Positions 1-11,556 of a stretch of DNA of 64,000 nucleotides are shown here, one piece after another; within the stretch, counting starts at the first letter, position 1, and each line of letters opens with the position of its first letter. The position numbers and the translations under genes are program-made. The notes beneath the pieces were generated by a model, which worked only from the letters and a program-made list of their open reading frames with translations, ran no database searches and was not told where the DNA came from. Location of the stretch: positions 103,932,036-103,996,035 of the forward strand of contig CM036168.1 in the NCBI GenBank assembly GCA_020631735.1. Direction: 5' to 3'. This stretch comes from Saccharum officinarum. Lineage: Eukaryota; Streptophyta; Magnoliopsida; Poales; Poaceae.

Positions 1-1
1 A

Positions 2-429
2 GGCTATCCGCACTCATGGACCTCTATATTCATCCTCTATACGTTCTAGTCAGCAAGATTCTCTCCTCTATACTCAATTCTTCCGCACACATCCATCCTC
101 TATATCATCCTCTATCCACTCTATTCACTGTGGGACCTACTTGTCACTTTATCTAAATATATCCATGTGTGATCTAGTTTTGAAGGATTTATTGAGACGA
201 ATTTAATGGTGCAATCGAAATTTAATTTGGATTTTTGGTTTGTGAGTTATAGCATTTTTTCCCTTTGTTTAGCCAGTGGGGTCCGTCACTACTGTAGAGT
301 AAGCACTGTACCACTCTAAATATAGAGTGAGAGAAAGAATAGAGTATCGTTTTAGAGTACCCAGTACAGCAGTTTTTACTCTGTATTCATACTTAAAGCT
401 TTAGAGTATCTTTACCACCGCGGGTAGTC
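2..429. mobile_element. Possible MITE with imperfect terminal inverted repeats (copy A)
   Basis: The ends are imperfectly inverted: GGCTATCCGC on the left and GCGGGTAGTC on the right. In copy B (7014-7442) a 3-bp TCA flanks both sides, which would be a target duplication. The inside is AT-rich, with repeated CTCTA / TAGAG motifs, and has no coding potential. A 3-bp duplication suits PIF/Harbinger or CACTA derivatives. The family is not assigned. Confidence 0.5.
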
Positions 430-1279
430 TCACTAGCAATCTCGCAGTCGCAGTCGCAGTCGCAGCAGCTAGGAGACGACTCCTACTCCAAGAGCTAGCC
501 TAGGGGCAAATTGAAATCGGGACAGGTCCGTCCTCCATGCGCCATATAATTGCGGCCACGAACTGAAGCGGCCATTGGCCGAAATCCAGGAGCTTGGACT
601 CTTCGTTGCGTGCCTCGAGAGTTTGACGGCGCTAAACTGGTTAACTATGCGAAACCTTGGCCCATTATGCTGGTGCTGCGCAGATATGTTGACATCTCGA
701 TCTGTGTTGTGTGTTCTTCCTCCCACTCTGAAAAAAAGGTCAGGAAGCAAGCCAGTTGGCCGTTGTTCAGAGTGCATCTGAAGCCTGCTTTCTTTCTTTA
801 ACGAAGCAATGATGCGGCATTAGTTTGTTGTTCGAGCAAGATATGGAAAGATAACAACAACGGGGTCGGCTTTCCATTAAGCTACCGTATCATCCAATCC
901 AATGCAATCCAATCCAAGTGTATACTTATATCCGGATCCCAACAATATCTTATCTTAATGACAGGAGCTTTGGCGCTTGCATGCATGGGCGGGCCATGAG
1001 ATAGAGGCAGATCGCTCGATGTGGCGAAGAAGATAGCAGGATAAGGAAGAATCTCCTGCACACGTGCACGCATGCTCCATCAGAATCTCAAAGCGGGGAG
1101 CAATTAAGCAAACGGCCACTGGTGGCTTTTGCGACATGGAATGGACGACCTTCAAACTGCTGGTTAGACTTGCGGCTGCCGCGGTACTTAGCATACTACT
1201 AAACAAGGCAGTAGCGTTGCTTTTGTTCTGAGCGACTAGTGGTGGCTGCTATCGTGTCCACGTTGCCTGTATAAACTAA

Positions 1280-1509
1280 GGGGGTGTTTGGTTGGTGTGT
1301 TAAAGTTTAACAAACACTGTAGCACTTTCGTCTTATTTGATAAAAAGTTTTCAATTTTGAACTAATTAGGCTTAATAGATTCATCTCGTAAATTACTTCT
1401 AATCTGTGCCGACATGCATGCAATTAGTCTATATTTAATACTTCATGCATCTTAGGGAACATTGATGTGATGGGAGTTAAACTTTAACCTCGAGTAACCA
1501 AACAGGGCC
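1280..1509. mobile_element. Tourist-like MITE (copy A)
   Basis: A 230-bp element with ends GGGGGTGTTTGG and CCAAACAGGGCC, flanked by TAA on both sides (1277-1279 and 1510-1512), the usual Tourist/PIF-Harbinger target. Its interior (CTGTAGCACTTTCGTC, AGGCTTAATAGATTC, TATTTAATACTTCATGCAT) recurs at 33113-33344, 37767-37997 and 38462-38672, so these are members of one family. Confidence 0.85.
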
Positions 1510-2197
1510 TAAGCTGCACAGGGTACATGGCCATGTGACGGGGGGAACTGGGAACAGGACAAAGCCACGATGCTGCGGAGGACGACGGAGAGGATAGAGA
1601 TAGACCTGCCGAGCGGGTCTTGGTGGGTGTTTTGTACTGGGGAACCCGGCCGGTCAAATCTTGGGCTCTAAGCACCTCGCCAAGTCTTGTAATTGAATCC
1701 TCCGCCTGCCTTGTTTCCTTTACCTTTTGCATTCTAAAATATGGTACCCTAGGGCTTACTAGGAGACAGGCAGAGAAAGATTATTGCAGGCGCTAACATT
1801 ACATTACGCTAGGGTCGACGCCGATCCTAAATAAAGTCCTGAACTGTGAAGAACAAAAAAAAGGTTTGTACTACACACGCGATGCACATTTCGCCTTTCG
1901 GGAACGGCTATTCCGATCTATAGCCGGTGGGTCAGGCCCACTACTACTCAAGTACGGAGTACGTATTGGTTGCGCCATCATCCTTGGTCGGTGCATGATA
2001 CTAAATCCTTCTAGGCGTACGTACGTACGTACGTACACTCCGGTCCGGTGTCCGCACCAAGCAAAGAGCCGGCCCGGGTACGTACGGGCGCACGCTGCAG
2101 TGCATACTACAGTATGCCTCTGCCACGATTCCTCAGAGGCGTACCGTGTGCTGCGTGTGGTGCCGGCGCGGCGCATCACGAGTCTTGGCTTTCACTC

Positions 2198-2830
2198 TAC
2201 TTGAAACCATCAAAGGATAATCTAGCAAGAAGAAATTGGAATGATAGTAAAGTTTGCTGTTTTTTTAATAAACTTGAAACCATTCAACATCATTTCTTTG
2301 ATTGTCATTACGCTCGTTTTTTCTAGCGTGCAGTTCATTGGGTGTTCGGTATTACCCCTCCAACAAGCGTATCTCACTTGTTTGGGGATGGTCAAAATTG
2401 GGCTGCCGCAAACACAATTTGCTTGTTTTGACAGGAGCATCGACCCTGTGCTGGGCAATCTGGCTCACAAGAAATTATTTCGTTTTTAACAAAAGCCAAA
2501 AACAAACTTTTTTGCAGGTACTGTTTTGGGGGACATATTGGTTCCGATTCTGGACTCAATTACAGCGCTTGGATGAGCACAAGACTTTCATTGTGGAGGC
2601 ATGCAGGCCTTTAGAGTCTAATGCCATGTTTCTGTTTGCTTCTCATGGGTGGAGTTTCTCTTATCGCCTTGGATATTAGGATTGGTACCCTGGCTTTATT
2701 TTAAGTGTGAGTTTGTAATAATTAGTCTGATTCTTCCTCCTAGAGAAACGATGAAGCCGGAACTTTTGTTTCCATTATCTAAAAATGTAATCACTCTACT
2801 AAAGTTCCCGGCTTAAGTATAATATTGAAG
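2198..2830 (+). pseudogene. LINE ORF2 C-terminal remnant (zf-RVT region)
   Basis: Translation shows the C-terminal end typical of plant L1-type LINE reverse transcriptases. A zf-RVT-like stretch reads KDNLARRNWNDSKVC, then NKLETIQHHFFDCHYAR, followed by a Trp-rich tail (WAIWLTRN, then LQVLFWGTYW) that stops at 2679. The frame is broken at least once, near 2330-2420, and has an in-frame stop after the HYARFF segment. Only this C-terminal part is present, without the endonuclease or the RT core, so it is a 5'-truncated dead copy. It begins exactly where copy A of the duplication ends. The 3' limit is approximate. Confidence 0.7.
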
Positions 2831-2884
2831 AAGGACCCTAAATCCTAATCATTTGTGAACTATTTTCATGTGTGATTATGATTT

Positions 2885-3095
2885 GTGAGTATAGAGGTGT
2901 GCGGTATTCCGGCTTAAGTTCTCGGCTTCCGACCGTTTCCGTTGAATTTCTGACCATATTGGTTTATTTCCGTACACTCGCATATTCTGGTTCCGTTTCC
3001 AAACCGTATTTTCCGAATCTGATCCCGTTTTCATTAAGAAATGTAGAAACAGAAGTACAAATGAGGTTTTTGCGTCCGTTTTCATCGCTAGGTGG
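2885..3095. mobile_element. Possible degraded hAT-type fragment
   Basis: A run rich in CCGTTTCC / TTCCGTT words ends in CGTTTTCATCGCTA, which differs by one base from the 14-bp terminus CGTTTTCATCCCTA of the clear hAT element at 47957-49215. No matching left end or target duplication was found, so this may be a decayed relative. Confidence 0.3.
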
Positions 3096-3166
3096 GTGGA
3101 TAGGGGGTATGGGTGTCCAGTGCGCACACCCCCCTCCCCCACCCCAAGACACTTTTAGCCCAGTTT

Positions 3167-3296
3167 AGGCCCCCTTTGGAGCAAATGGACTAAACTTTCT
3201 TATTTATTTGCTCACTTTTAGTCCACCTGTTTGGATCGCCATGACAAAAAAATAGAGTAAAAAACTTTTGCCATGGGATCAAACACAGGTCCTAAG
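3167..3296. mobile_element. Possible short Tourist-like MITE
   Basis: About 130 bp with roughly inverted ends (TTAGGCCCCCTTTGGAGC and GGGATCAAACACAGGTCCTAA), with internal AGTCCA / TGGACT words in opposite orientation. The ends are imperfect. Confidence 0.35.
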
Positions 3297-6200
3297 TTTT
3301 TCCATGTTCACTCTTAACGACGAAGGTTTTGGGCTTGGTTGCAGGCTTGCCGTGCACTGAAGATTAGACGGAGACTATGGTTCGTGCTAGAGTGGAGGAC
3401 ATTGCATTTCTTTGTCTCAAATGGATGGGTCTGTTAATTTTTGGATAGTTGTTTTTAATGTATTCTTGAGTCTACAATATGCTTTTGTGTTGTAATAATT
3501 ATAGATTGATGTCTCATCTTTGAAGATAGCTGAAACTAGAACCTCCATTCCATTATTTAGGGGGAAAACTCCCAGTGAGGCGAAAATGGCCTTGTCCCTA
3601 ACCTCTAAGACTGTTTCAGAGAGTGCCACATAAGCAACAGAGTATTTGATTGATGAATGAAATAGCACATACAATCGGGCCCAAAGCGATGGGAAAAGAA
3701 CAGCAATCGAGGCTTATCCACTCGGAGCAAAACAAGCTTGGAAGGGCCGCGCGTTTTGCCTGGGCCGGATCGTTGCTCATGGAAATACCCCGCGTCAGCC
3801 CAAACGAACAAAAAAATAACACAGGTGGGCCGGATCCTATTCGGCCACCAAGCACTAGAGGTTTTTTTTTTATATTTACATTCATTCAAGCACTGCAGTT
3901 CACTTTGCCTACACCGACACGAGGTGGTGAATAGCTCCCGTCGCGTTCCGAGGGAAGAACCACAGTGCCGTGCCACGACCGGAGTAAGGAGATGGACATC
4001 ATTGCCCGCTGTTGCGGTGCCACCCCGGTTGGCAGGCAGCCATGATTGGACCCCGCGGCGTGGTACACGATCGATCGGGGAGCAGCAGCCAGTGCTGGCA
4101 CAGTAAAGCAGCAGCCCCCCGGCTCGTCGTCGTCACTACTCCACGCCATCCGTCCGGTCTCCGTGTCGCCAGCCGGGGAGCAGACCATCGCGCCACCCCA
4201 CCGGGCTCCGGCCGAGGACTCCCCGCTACGCTACGGCCTACGGCTGCGGGCAGCCACCCAGCTGTGCGGTGCGGCCGCTTCAAGGCGCTGCTGTCCATTG
4301 ATTCTCCCCCACGGCCCGCGACCGCGCACCGAGAGATCTTTTCCTCCTCGCCGCGCGCGACGTGTCCGGCCGCTTCACGTGCCAGGGCCACCCATGATGG
4401 ACTCCTCGCGTCCGTTTCCTCGCGCTCCGGCCGCGCTTGGCGAGTGCCCATGCCCGCGTGCCTGGTGGCTGGTGCCCTGCCGCCGCGCGACCCGCGCACA
4501 CCACGTCGCCGCACGGGACACGCAGGCAGGCGCGCCCGTCGTCCAGAATCCGCGTGGGCGCGGGCGGCGTGGTCCGCCTGCCCTGCCTCGCACATGTGGT
4601 CGCTGCCCCCCGCACCACGTACGGCCCGGCCTCCTCGTCGCTTTTGCCCTAACTCCCCACGCGGCGGAGCTGCCGCCGTTACGAGCTGCTGGCCAACCGC
4701 CACAGCTTCTCCTCGAATCTTGGACCAGCTACAGTGTCGTTGGTCAAATCAAAACCGCCCACCCATCATTCCTTTGTTTATTACGCTTTCTGCTACACTG
4801 TGCATGCCTACGTGGTTGGATCAGGACTGGTTAATAATAACACTGCTACATTATTTAGTCTCGTCGTTGGCGTCGTCATAACGCTGAAGATTGACGAGAG
4901 AGGCTGAAAAGGCGTAAACATTCCATAAGCAGGTATCCACAGGCATGAGAGCTTGAGCACGTAGCTTGAGAGCAAAAGTACAGGCGAAGGCGAGTATTGT
5001 TTGTACGGTTTCGTGTTACTTACGGATGATTGAGAAGATAATTAACCTTTTTATGTTAGTTGCATGAATTGATGCTTGAATAAACATTGGGCAGGCGGCA
5101 TTGCTTCTCCATTATTCTGAGTTACAAGTCACCACACTCTAGTTTTGTCTTAGGTCAAACATCTTCAACTTTAATACTTTAACTAACACTAATATTCAGA
5201 GACTATTAGATCCACTAAAATTATTCATAAGGTACTTCTATGTATTAACAATGCATTTATTTAGACCTGCAAATATTAATATATATTTTTAGAAATGACC
5301 AGAATAAGACAAATTTTAATTTAAAATGAAACTTAAGAAACGGCATATAATTTGCCACGGAGGAACTACACTATTTAGCGGGTGGGCGTGGGCCGATGAC
5401 ACTTTGGTGTACGTGACCAAGGAGCAGTGCTATGCCATTCCAACGGTTTAGATCTTATCCGTTCGAGGCCATTCATCAGCGGTCTCCGTCGTCTCTGGTT
5501 TACTAGTCAGCCGGACGATGATTTGCGCGCTAACCGGCCAACCCTAACAGCCTCCTAACTGACTTTTCCTTTTCGGCTAGCTCTGACGCCCGCCGGACCG
5601 CCGCTTTGCGTGGATTACAATCCATAACGACGCTTTGTCCGTGCATTAGCATTCGCGTTACCAAGGCTTTGGTCTCTGTGGTTCTTATCACCTTCTCTGC
5701 ATGGCCTTACTCACTGGTGTGGTGCGTACAGTAGGTAGGTAGAGCTGGGCTTGTCGGACGCGGACGGATTGACCAGCAGAATCCGACAGAAAAAGATCGC
5801 ACAGGATAAGGGGCGCTGCTGACGAGGATTGAGCCCGAGCTTGACGATGCCCGATGCCCTGGGCACATTTCCTTTTGACACTTGACAGTACTCTACTCCT
5901 GGACCATGAACTGTCGAGGCCTTGCTAGTTGGTACTACCGTAGATAGATATGCCCGCGTAGGAAAGCATCGCCGTCGGTCTGTCACGTGGTGGGGGAGCT
6001 CTGCGAGATGGTACGTCAAATGACTTCCATCCCTCCATCGACCAAATTCCGATCCACTGCAACCTCGATGGATGGAAATGCTTCAACGAACCATGCAAAT
6101 CCTTTACCAATTAGTACTACCATCATACTATGTAGTATCAGAATCAGAATGGGTGGTTTGAGCCTATCTGCATCGATTCTTTCGTTTGCATTGCCGCGTC

Positions 6201-6663
6201 ATCGTATCGGCGATCAGATATGTCCTGCAACTGCAAAGGGCAGGCTGAGGCTGCGCTCTCTGGACTGCAGATTTCCGCTTCACTGCTACTCCTCCTTGGG
6301 CTGTGTTTTCTTTCTGCTAAGGGATGAGATTGGTTCTGATTCAAAGCAACGCTAGCCATGGGACCAATTATTGTGCCCAAATAGACCGCTTCACCCGTTC
6401 AACAACACTGCTGTCCTTTCTAGTACCATATAATAGCTAGATTGTTACAGAACACTCTAGGGGCGTGTTTACATGCCCGAATTCGGGCCTGAATTCGGGG
6501 TATGAACAGTGTCCCAACACTGTAGCAATTCTGCCTGTCTGCTTCGTACACAGCAAGCAGGCGTAGTAGACGCCTAGCCATGTCTCCATCGACCAACCGC
6601 TAGCAGCGTGAACATCGCTAATCGCGTGTCGCTGTTACTTGCTCCATAATTTACTTTCAATTA
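3297..6663. other. Intergenic DNA without a recognisable gene
   Basis: No gene is recognised here. 3990-4870 is GC-rich and open in several frames on both strands, which is what GC-rich grass DNA does by chance; none of the translations resembles a known protein. 4900-5700 is AT-rich and then mixed sequence with no repeat I could name. 6458-6540 contains GGGGCGTGTTTACATG and CCCGAATTCGGGCC, a probable MITE fragment. Confidence 0.6.
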
Positions 6664-6900
6664 GGCTGTGTTTAGATGGTGGTGTAAAATTTTTAGAAGC
6701 ATAGTAACTCTTTCGTTTGTATTTGACAATTAGTGTTCAATCATGAACTAATTAGGTTCTAAAGATTTGTCTCGTGATTTACAATCAAACTGTGTAATTA
6801 GTTATTTTTTATCTATATTTAATGCTTTATTCATACGTCTAAAGATTCGATATGACGGGAAATCTTGTAAAATTTTTAGAAGTTTGAAACAACTGAAGAC
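6664..6900. mobile_element. MITE, right end eroded
   Basis: It begins TTA/GGCTGTGTTTAGATGG and carries the shared interior words of the local MITE families (TCGTTTGTATTTGACAATTA, TGAACTAATTAGG, TTTATCTATATTTAATGC, GATTCGATATGACGGG). Subterminal AAAATTTTTAGAAG appears at both ends in inverted arrangement. The right terminus is not sharp. Confidence 0.6.
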
Positions 6901-7013
6901 ACCCTCACTCCACTTCCACGATCGAGTGACAACCTGACCTTCGCCGTGTCCCTGGTGATTGGTGAAAAGCTGAAAGGCAGATAGAGATAACCACGGCCCC
7001 ACCGGCGGCTTCA

Positions 7014-7442
7014 GGCTATCCGCACTCATGGACCTCTATATTCATCCTCTATACGTTCTAGTCAGCAAGATTCTCTCCTCTATACTCAATTCTTCCGCAC
7101 ACATCCATCCTCTATATCATCCTCTATCCACTCTATTCACTGTGGGACCTACTTGTCACTTTATCTAAATATATCCATGTGTGATCTAGTTTTGAAGGAT
7201 TTATTGAGACGAATTTAATGGTGCAATCGAAATTTAATTTGGATTTTTGGTTTGTGAGTTATAGCATTTTTTTCCCTTTGTTTAGCCAGTGGGGTCCGTC
7301 ACTACTGTAGAGTAAGCACTGTACCACTCTAAATATAGAGTGAGAGAAAGAATAGAGTATCGTTTTAGAGTACCCAGTACAGCAGTTTTTACTCTGTATT
7401 CATACTTAAAGCTTTAGAGTATCTTTACCACCGCGGGTAGTC
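7014..7442. mobile_element. Possible MITE with TCA target duplication (copy B)
   Basis: Same element as 2-429. Here both flanks are visible: TCA at 7011-7013 and TCA at 7443-7445. Ends GGCTATCCGC and GCGGGTAGTC are imperfectly inverted. Confidence 0.5.
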
Positions 7443-8291
7443 TCACTAGCAATCTCGCAGTCGCAGTCGCAGTCGCAGCAGCTAGGAGACGACTCCTACT
7501 CCAAGAGCTAGCCTAGGGGCAAATTGAAATCGGGACAGGTCCGTCCTCCATGCGCCATATAATTGCGGCCACGAACTGAAGCGGCCATTGGCCGAAATCC
7601 AGGAGCTTGGACTCTTCGTTGCGTGCCTCGAGAGTTTGACGGCGCTAAACTGGTTAACTATGCGAAACCTTGGCCCATTATGCTGGTGCTGCGCAGATAT
7701 GTTGACATCTCGATCTGTGTTGTGTGTTCTTCCTCCCACTCTGAAAAAAGGTCAGGAAGCAAGCCAGTTGGCCGTTGTTCAGAGTGCATCTGAAGCCTGC
7801 TTTCTTTCTTTAACGAAGCAATGATGCGGCATTAGTTTGTTGTTCGAGCAAGATATGGAAAGATAACAACAACGGGGTCGGCTTTCCATTAAGCTACCGT
7901 ATCATCCAATCCAATGCAATCCAATCCAAGTGTATACTTATATCCGGATCCCAACAATATCTTATCTTAATGACAGGAGCTTTGGCGCTTGCATGCATGG
8001 GCGGGCCATGAGATAGAGGCAGATCGCTCGATGTGGCGAAGAAGATAGCAGGATAAGGAAGAATCTCCTGCACACGTGCACGCATGCTCCATCAGAATCT
8101 CAAAGCGGGGAGCAATTAAGCAAACGGCCACTGGTGGCTTTTGCGACATGGAATGGACGACCTTCAAACTGCTGGTTAGACTTGCGGCTGCCGCGGTACT
8201 TAGCATACTACTAAACAAGGCAGTAGCGTTGCTTTTGTTCTGAGCGACTAGTGGTGGCTGCTATCGTGTCCACGTTGCCTGTATAAACTAA

Positions 8292-8521
8292 GGGGGTGTT
8301 TGGTTGGTGTGTTAAAGTTTAACAAACACTGTAGCACTTTCGTCTTATTTGATAAAAAGTTTTCAATTTTGAACTAATTAGGCTTAATAGATTCATCTCG
8401 TAAATTACTTCTAATCTGTGCCGACATGCATGCAATTAGTCTATATTTAATACTTCATGCATCTTAGGGAACATTGATGTGATGGGAGTTAAACTTTAAC
8501 CTCGAGTAACCAAACAGGGCC
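8292..8521. mobile_element. Tourist-like MITE (copy B)
   Basis: Duplicate of the element at 1280-1509, with the same TAA flanks (8289-8291 and 8522-8524). Confidence 0.85.
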
Positions 8522-9208
8522 TAAGCTGCACAGGGTACATGGCCATGTGACGGGGGAACTGGGAACAGGACAAAGCCACGATGCTGCGGAGGACGACGGA
8601 GAGGATAGAGATAGACCTGCCGAGCGGGTCTTGGTGGGTGTTTTGTACTGGGGAACCCGGCCGGTCAAATCTTGGGCTCTAAGCACCTCGCCAAGTCTTG
8701 TAATTGAATCCTCCGCCTGCCTTGTTTCCTTTACCTTTTGCATTCTAAAATATGGTACCCTAGGGCTTACTAGGAGACAGGCAGAGAAAGATTATTGCAG
8801 GCGCTAACATTACATTACGCTAGGGTCGACGCCGATCCTAAATAAAGTCCTGAACTGTGAAGAACAAAAAAAAGGTTTGTACTACACACGCGATGCACAT
8901 TTCGCCTTTCGGGAACGGCTATTCCGATCTATAGCCGGTGGGTCAGGCCCACTACTACTCAAGTACGGAGTACGTATTGGTTGCGCCATCATCCTTGGTC
9001 GGTGCATGATACTAAATCCTTCTAGGCGTACGTACGTACGTACGTACACTCCGGTCCGGTGTCCGCACCAAGCAAAGAGCCGGCCCGGGTACGTACGGGC
9101 GCACGCTGCAGTGCATACTACAGTATGCCTCTGCCACGATTCCTCAGAGGCGTACCGTGTGCTGCGTGTGGTGCCGGCGCGGCGCATCACGAGTCTTGGC
9201 TTTCACTC

Positions 9209-11220
9209 AAGCGGCTGCTAGAATGGCGCCCGCCCGACCGCTCCGGCCGGTGTAAAGACGAAAGGCTAGAAAGAGCTGCAGCTACCAGTAGAGGCGTACC
9301 GCGGGCGCGGCGGAATTGATGCAAAGCTGCTGGAGGCCGCCAGATGCAGAGCTCAGGCGGGCAGGTTGGAATGATGAGCTCAGTCAGGCACAGTGTGTTA
9401 GCTTTAGGCAGGCGGGTAGGGAACGAGGGAACAAGAACCTAGCCAGGGGAGCACAGCAAGCAAAGGCGCTCAAGGCAAGCAAAGGTGCCTTGCTTGCTCG
9501 GCCACGACGTGACACGGCTCCTCGATCAGCAGATGAGCTCGAGTCGGCCAAAAGCTAGCAGCCTGGTAGTAGTAGGCAGTAGCATTTTAGGAGTAGCGCC
9601 GGTAGCAAAGCCGGCCCGGCACGCCGACACGGGCAGGCCGCCACGGCGAGGGCGTTCTGGACACCTCTTCCCTGTTCACTTTTAACTTATCAGTCATGAA
9701 ACAATGTTTTTCTCTCATAATAAATCAAATAATGATGGTGGCATGATATGGCGTCGGAGAATGGGTGCGGTGAGCCGGTGACGGCGGACGTGGCGCGCGG
9801 CGCGCTTGGGGCCGACGGTCGGGGGCACGACGGGGCGAGATGCGCTTGCGGGGTGGGGCGAACGGATGGGGCAGGGTGCGCGGATAGGGGCTGGTCAAAT
9901 CAAGGCAGAAGCGACGGATTGTGACAGATTGGATGCGCATGCGGACCTGATGAATTATCGGACAGGAGGCAGGCGGATGGGAAACGGCCGTCCGATGAAA
10001 TCCATTATGTCGGACGTCCGGGCGCCCGCAAATCTATGCATACGTTTTCGTCCCTACGTATAACCATGGACGGGCCTCACTTCACGTTCCCACGGGATGC
10101 AATCGGCACCGCGGCACCACCGGAGTAGCCAGCCCCTGGTCTTGTCCCCAAAACGCCAAAGCTTTCCCATTCCCAACAAGAAGAAAGTAGTTGCCCCTGG
10201 ACAAAATTCACGAGTAGGTGGTCCGGCCGGGGCCCCCGCGCGCGCCGCGCCCCGCCCACGTCCACGTCCACGTACCAACTGGTGTGGCGGGTCACGCGCG
10301 GGGGCGTGGGTTCCGGTACGACCACCAAGCCGACGTGGCACGTGGCCTCCCGCCGCGAGGAGAGGACCAGCCTCGGATGGCACCACGGAGGGCAAATGTC
10401 AAATGTCTGTCTTCCCTTTGAGGCTGCTGGATTGCGCCATTCCATTTGCTGCTTTCCAACAGTTCGATTAACAAGCTTGGTATAGAGCTAACGAGGCTGT
10501 TCCTGCAACTACACTGGGAGAGGGCTCATTTTATTTTATAGTATTAATTAACAAACAAGCCAAACGATCGAAGGGGGAAAACTAGGCAGGCTCATCACTT
10601 GTATACTAGAAAAGAATCCCAAGCATCCCCACAAAAATACCAAACATACGGCCATTAGTTTATTGAGATTTTTGTCATCTTCGATGCTAACAGCCGTTAG
10701 GTCTTCTTTCAGAGTTTCAGACAATAAATCACAAAAAACTAATCTGAACTACCTACTAAACTTGCATACAATTATTTAGATTTTCCATTTCTCATTATGA
10801 AAAATAACCGAAAGTTGCTCATATCTGCCGTTATTTTATATTAAGTAGATCAACCCCTGAATATGCATGAACACACACATCTATCTTTATTATGAAAAGG
10901 ACGGAACCTAAAGTACTCAAGTACCACACATATTTCTAGATAATCTTTCTTTGAGTATATATGGGGAAAAAAGGAGCATACTGAGTAGAAATATACACGT
11001 ATAATACAGAGACAATGCATGCCACTATAAAGGATATTGGTTTACATGATTTATTAGCCATGAAAACTACCTACATGTAGCATGAAAGTAATAATTCATT
11101 TTAAATTAGATTCACACTATGTTACGAAGAATTCTGAGAGTTGCTATGTTATAAAGATTTTGTCATATTAAAAATAAAGTTTAAAAATACTCTTTTTATG
11201 CACATATATGAAAAACACCT
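9209..11220. other. Intergenic DNA without a recognisable gene
   Basis: 9209-10470 is GC-rich with several open frames on both strands, none resembling a known protein; repeated CCACGT words lie near 10255-10280. 10500-11220 is AT-rich and featureless. Confidence 0.6.
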
Positions 11221-11331
11221 GCTCGAAACGTAAATGTGTGACAATAATGACATACATTGGTTTTGCTTGAAACGTAAATGTGTGACAATAATGACATACA
11301 TTGGTTTTGCTCGAAACATATGTGTGACAAT
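11221..11331. repeat. Short tandem repeat, unit about 44 bp
   Basis: Two full units and a partial third share GAAACGTAAATGTGTGACAA and GACATACATTGGTTTTGCT. A later stray copy of ACATACATTGGTTTT lies near 11378. Confidence 0.85.
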
Positions 11332-11556
11332 AATTTTACCCCTTACATGTAGTTAGGAATTAGAGCAACAGCAACGGACATACATTGGTTTTATAGTTTG
11401 TCAATAATGACAATATTCCTCTAATCATCTAAACATAGAATGGTACAACCAGAGCTTGTAATGTACTCACTCAGTTCTAAATTATAAGGAACTTTGTTTT
11501 TAATACTCCCTCCGTCTCTAAATAAAACAATTTCTAGAATCCGTGCCGGTCAAATT

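Larger units (their letters stand above)
1..2197. repeat. Direct duplication, copy A (partner 7013-9208)
   Basis: This block matches 7013-9208 along its whole length. Reading both copies side by side I saw no substitutions. The only differences are three one-base changes in homopolymers: T6/T7 near 250, A7/A6 near 730 and G6/G5 near 1540. Copy A starts at the first base of the window, so the match may continue upstream. It ends at 2197, after which copy A runs into LINE sequence and copy B into unrelated GC-rich DNA. The block carries two MITEs, a (GTAC)n stretch near 2020 and no recognisable gene. It is either a very recent segmental duplication or an assembly artefact. Confidence 0.95.
7013..9208. 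repeat. Direct duplication, copy B (partner 1-2197)
   Basis: Same orientation as copy A, with the internal MITEs in the same places. After 9208 the sequence continues with AAGCGGCTGCTAGAATGG, which I do not find after the LINE in copy A. The difference at this end is therefore not explained by a simple LINE insertion into copy A. The left flank before 7013 reads CCACCGGCGGCTTC; the matching flank of copy A lies outside the window. Confidence 0.95.

Noticed and set aside
2010..2036. (GTAC)n stretch as a regulatory site
   Set aside because: A short simple repeat, present identically in both duplication copies; no evidence of function.
4012..4881. 289-codon open frame as a gene
   Set aside because: Equally long frames exist on the other strand, the residues are those of translated GC-rich DNA, and no domain is recognisable.
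1..9208. The two 2.2-kb copies as LTRs of a retrotransposon
   Set aside because: They lack TG...CA ends, a primer-binding site and gag/pol between them; they contain complete MITEs, and the region between holds a LINE end and ordinary sequence.
10054..10471. Open frames of 110-124 codons on both strands
   Set aside because: Same reason: high GC, overlapping frames on both strands, no homology I can name.
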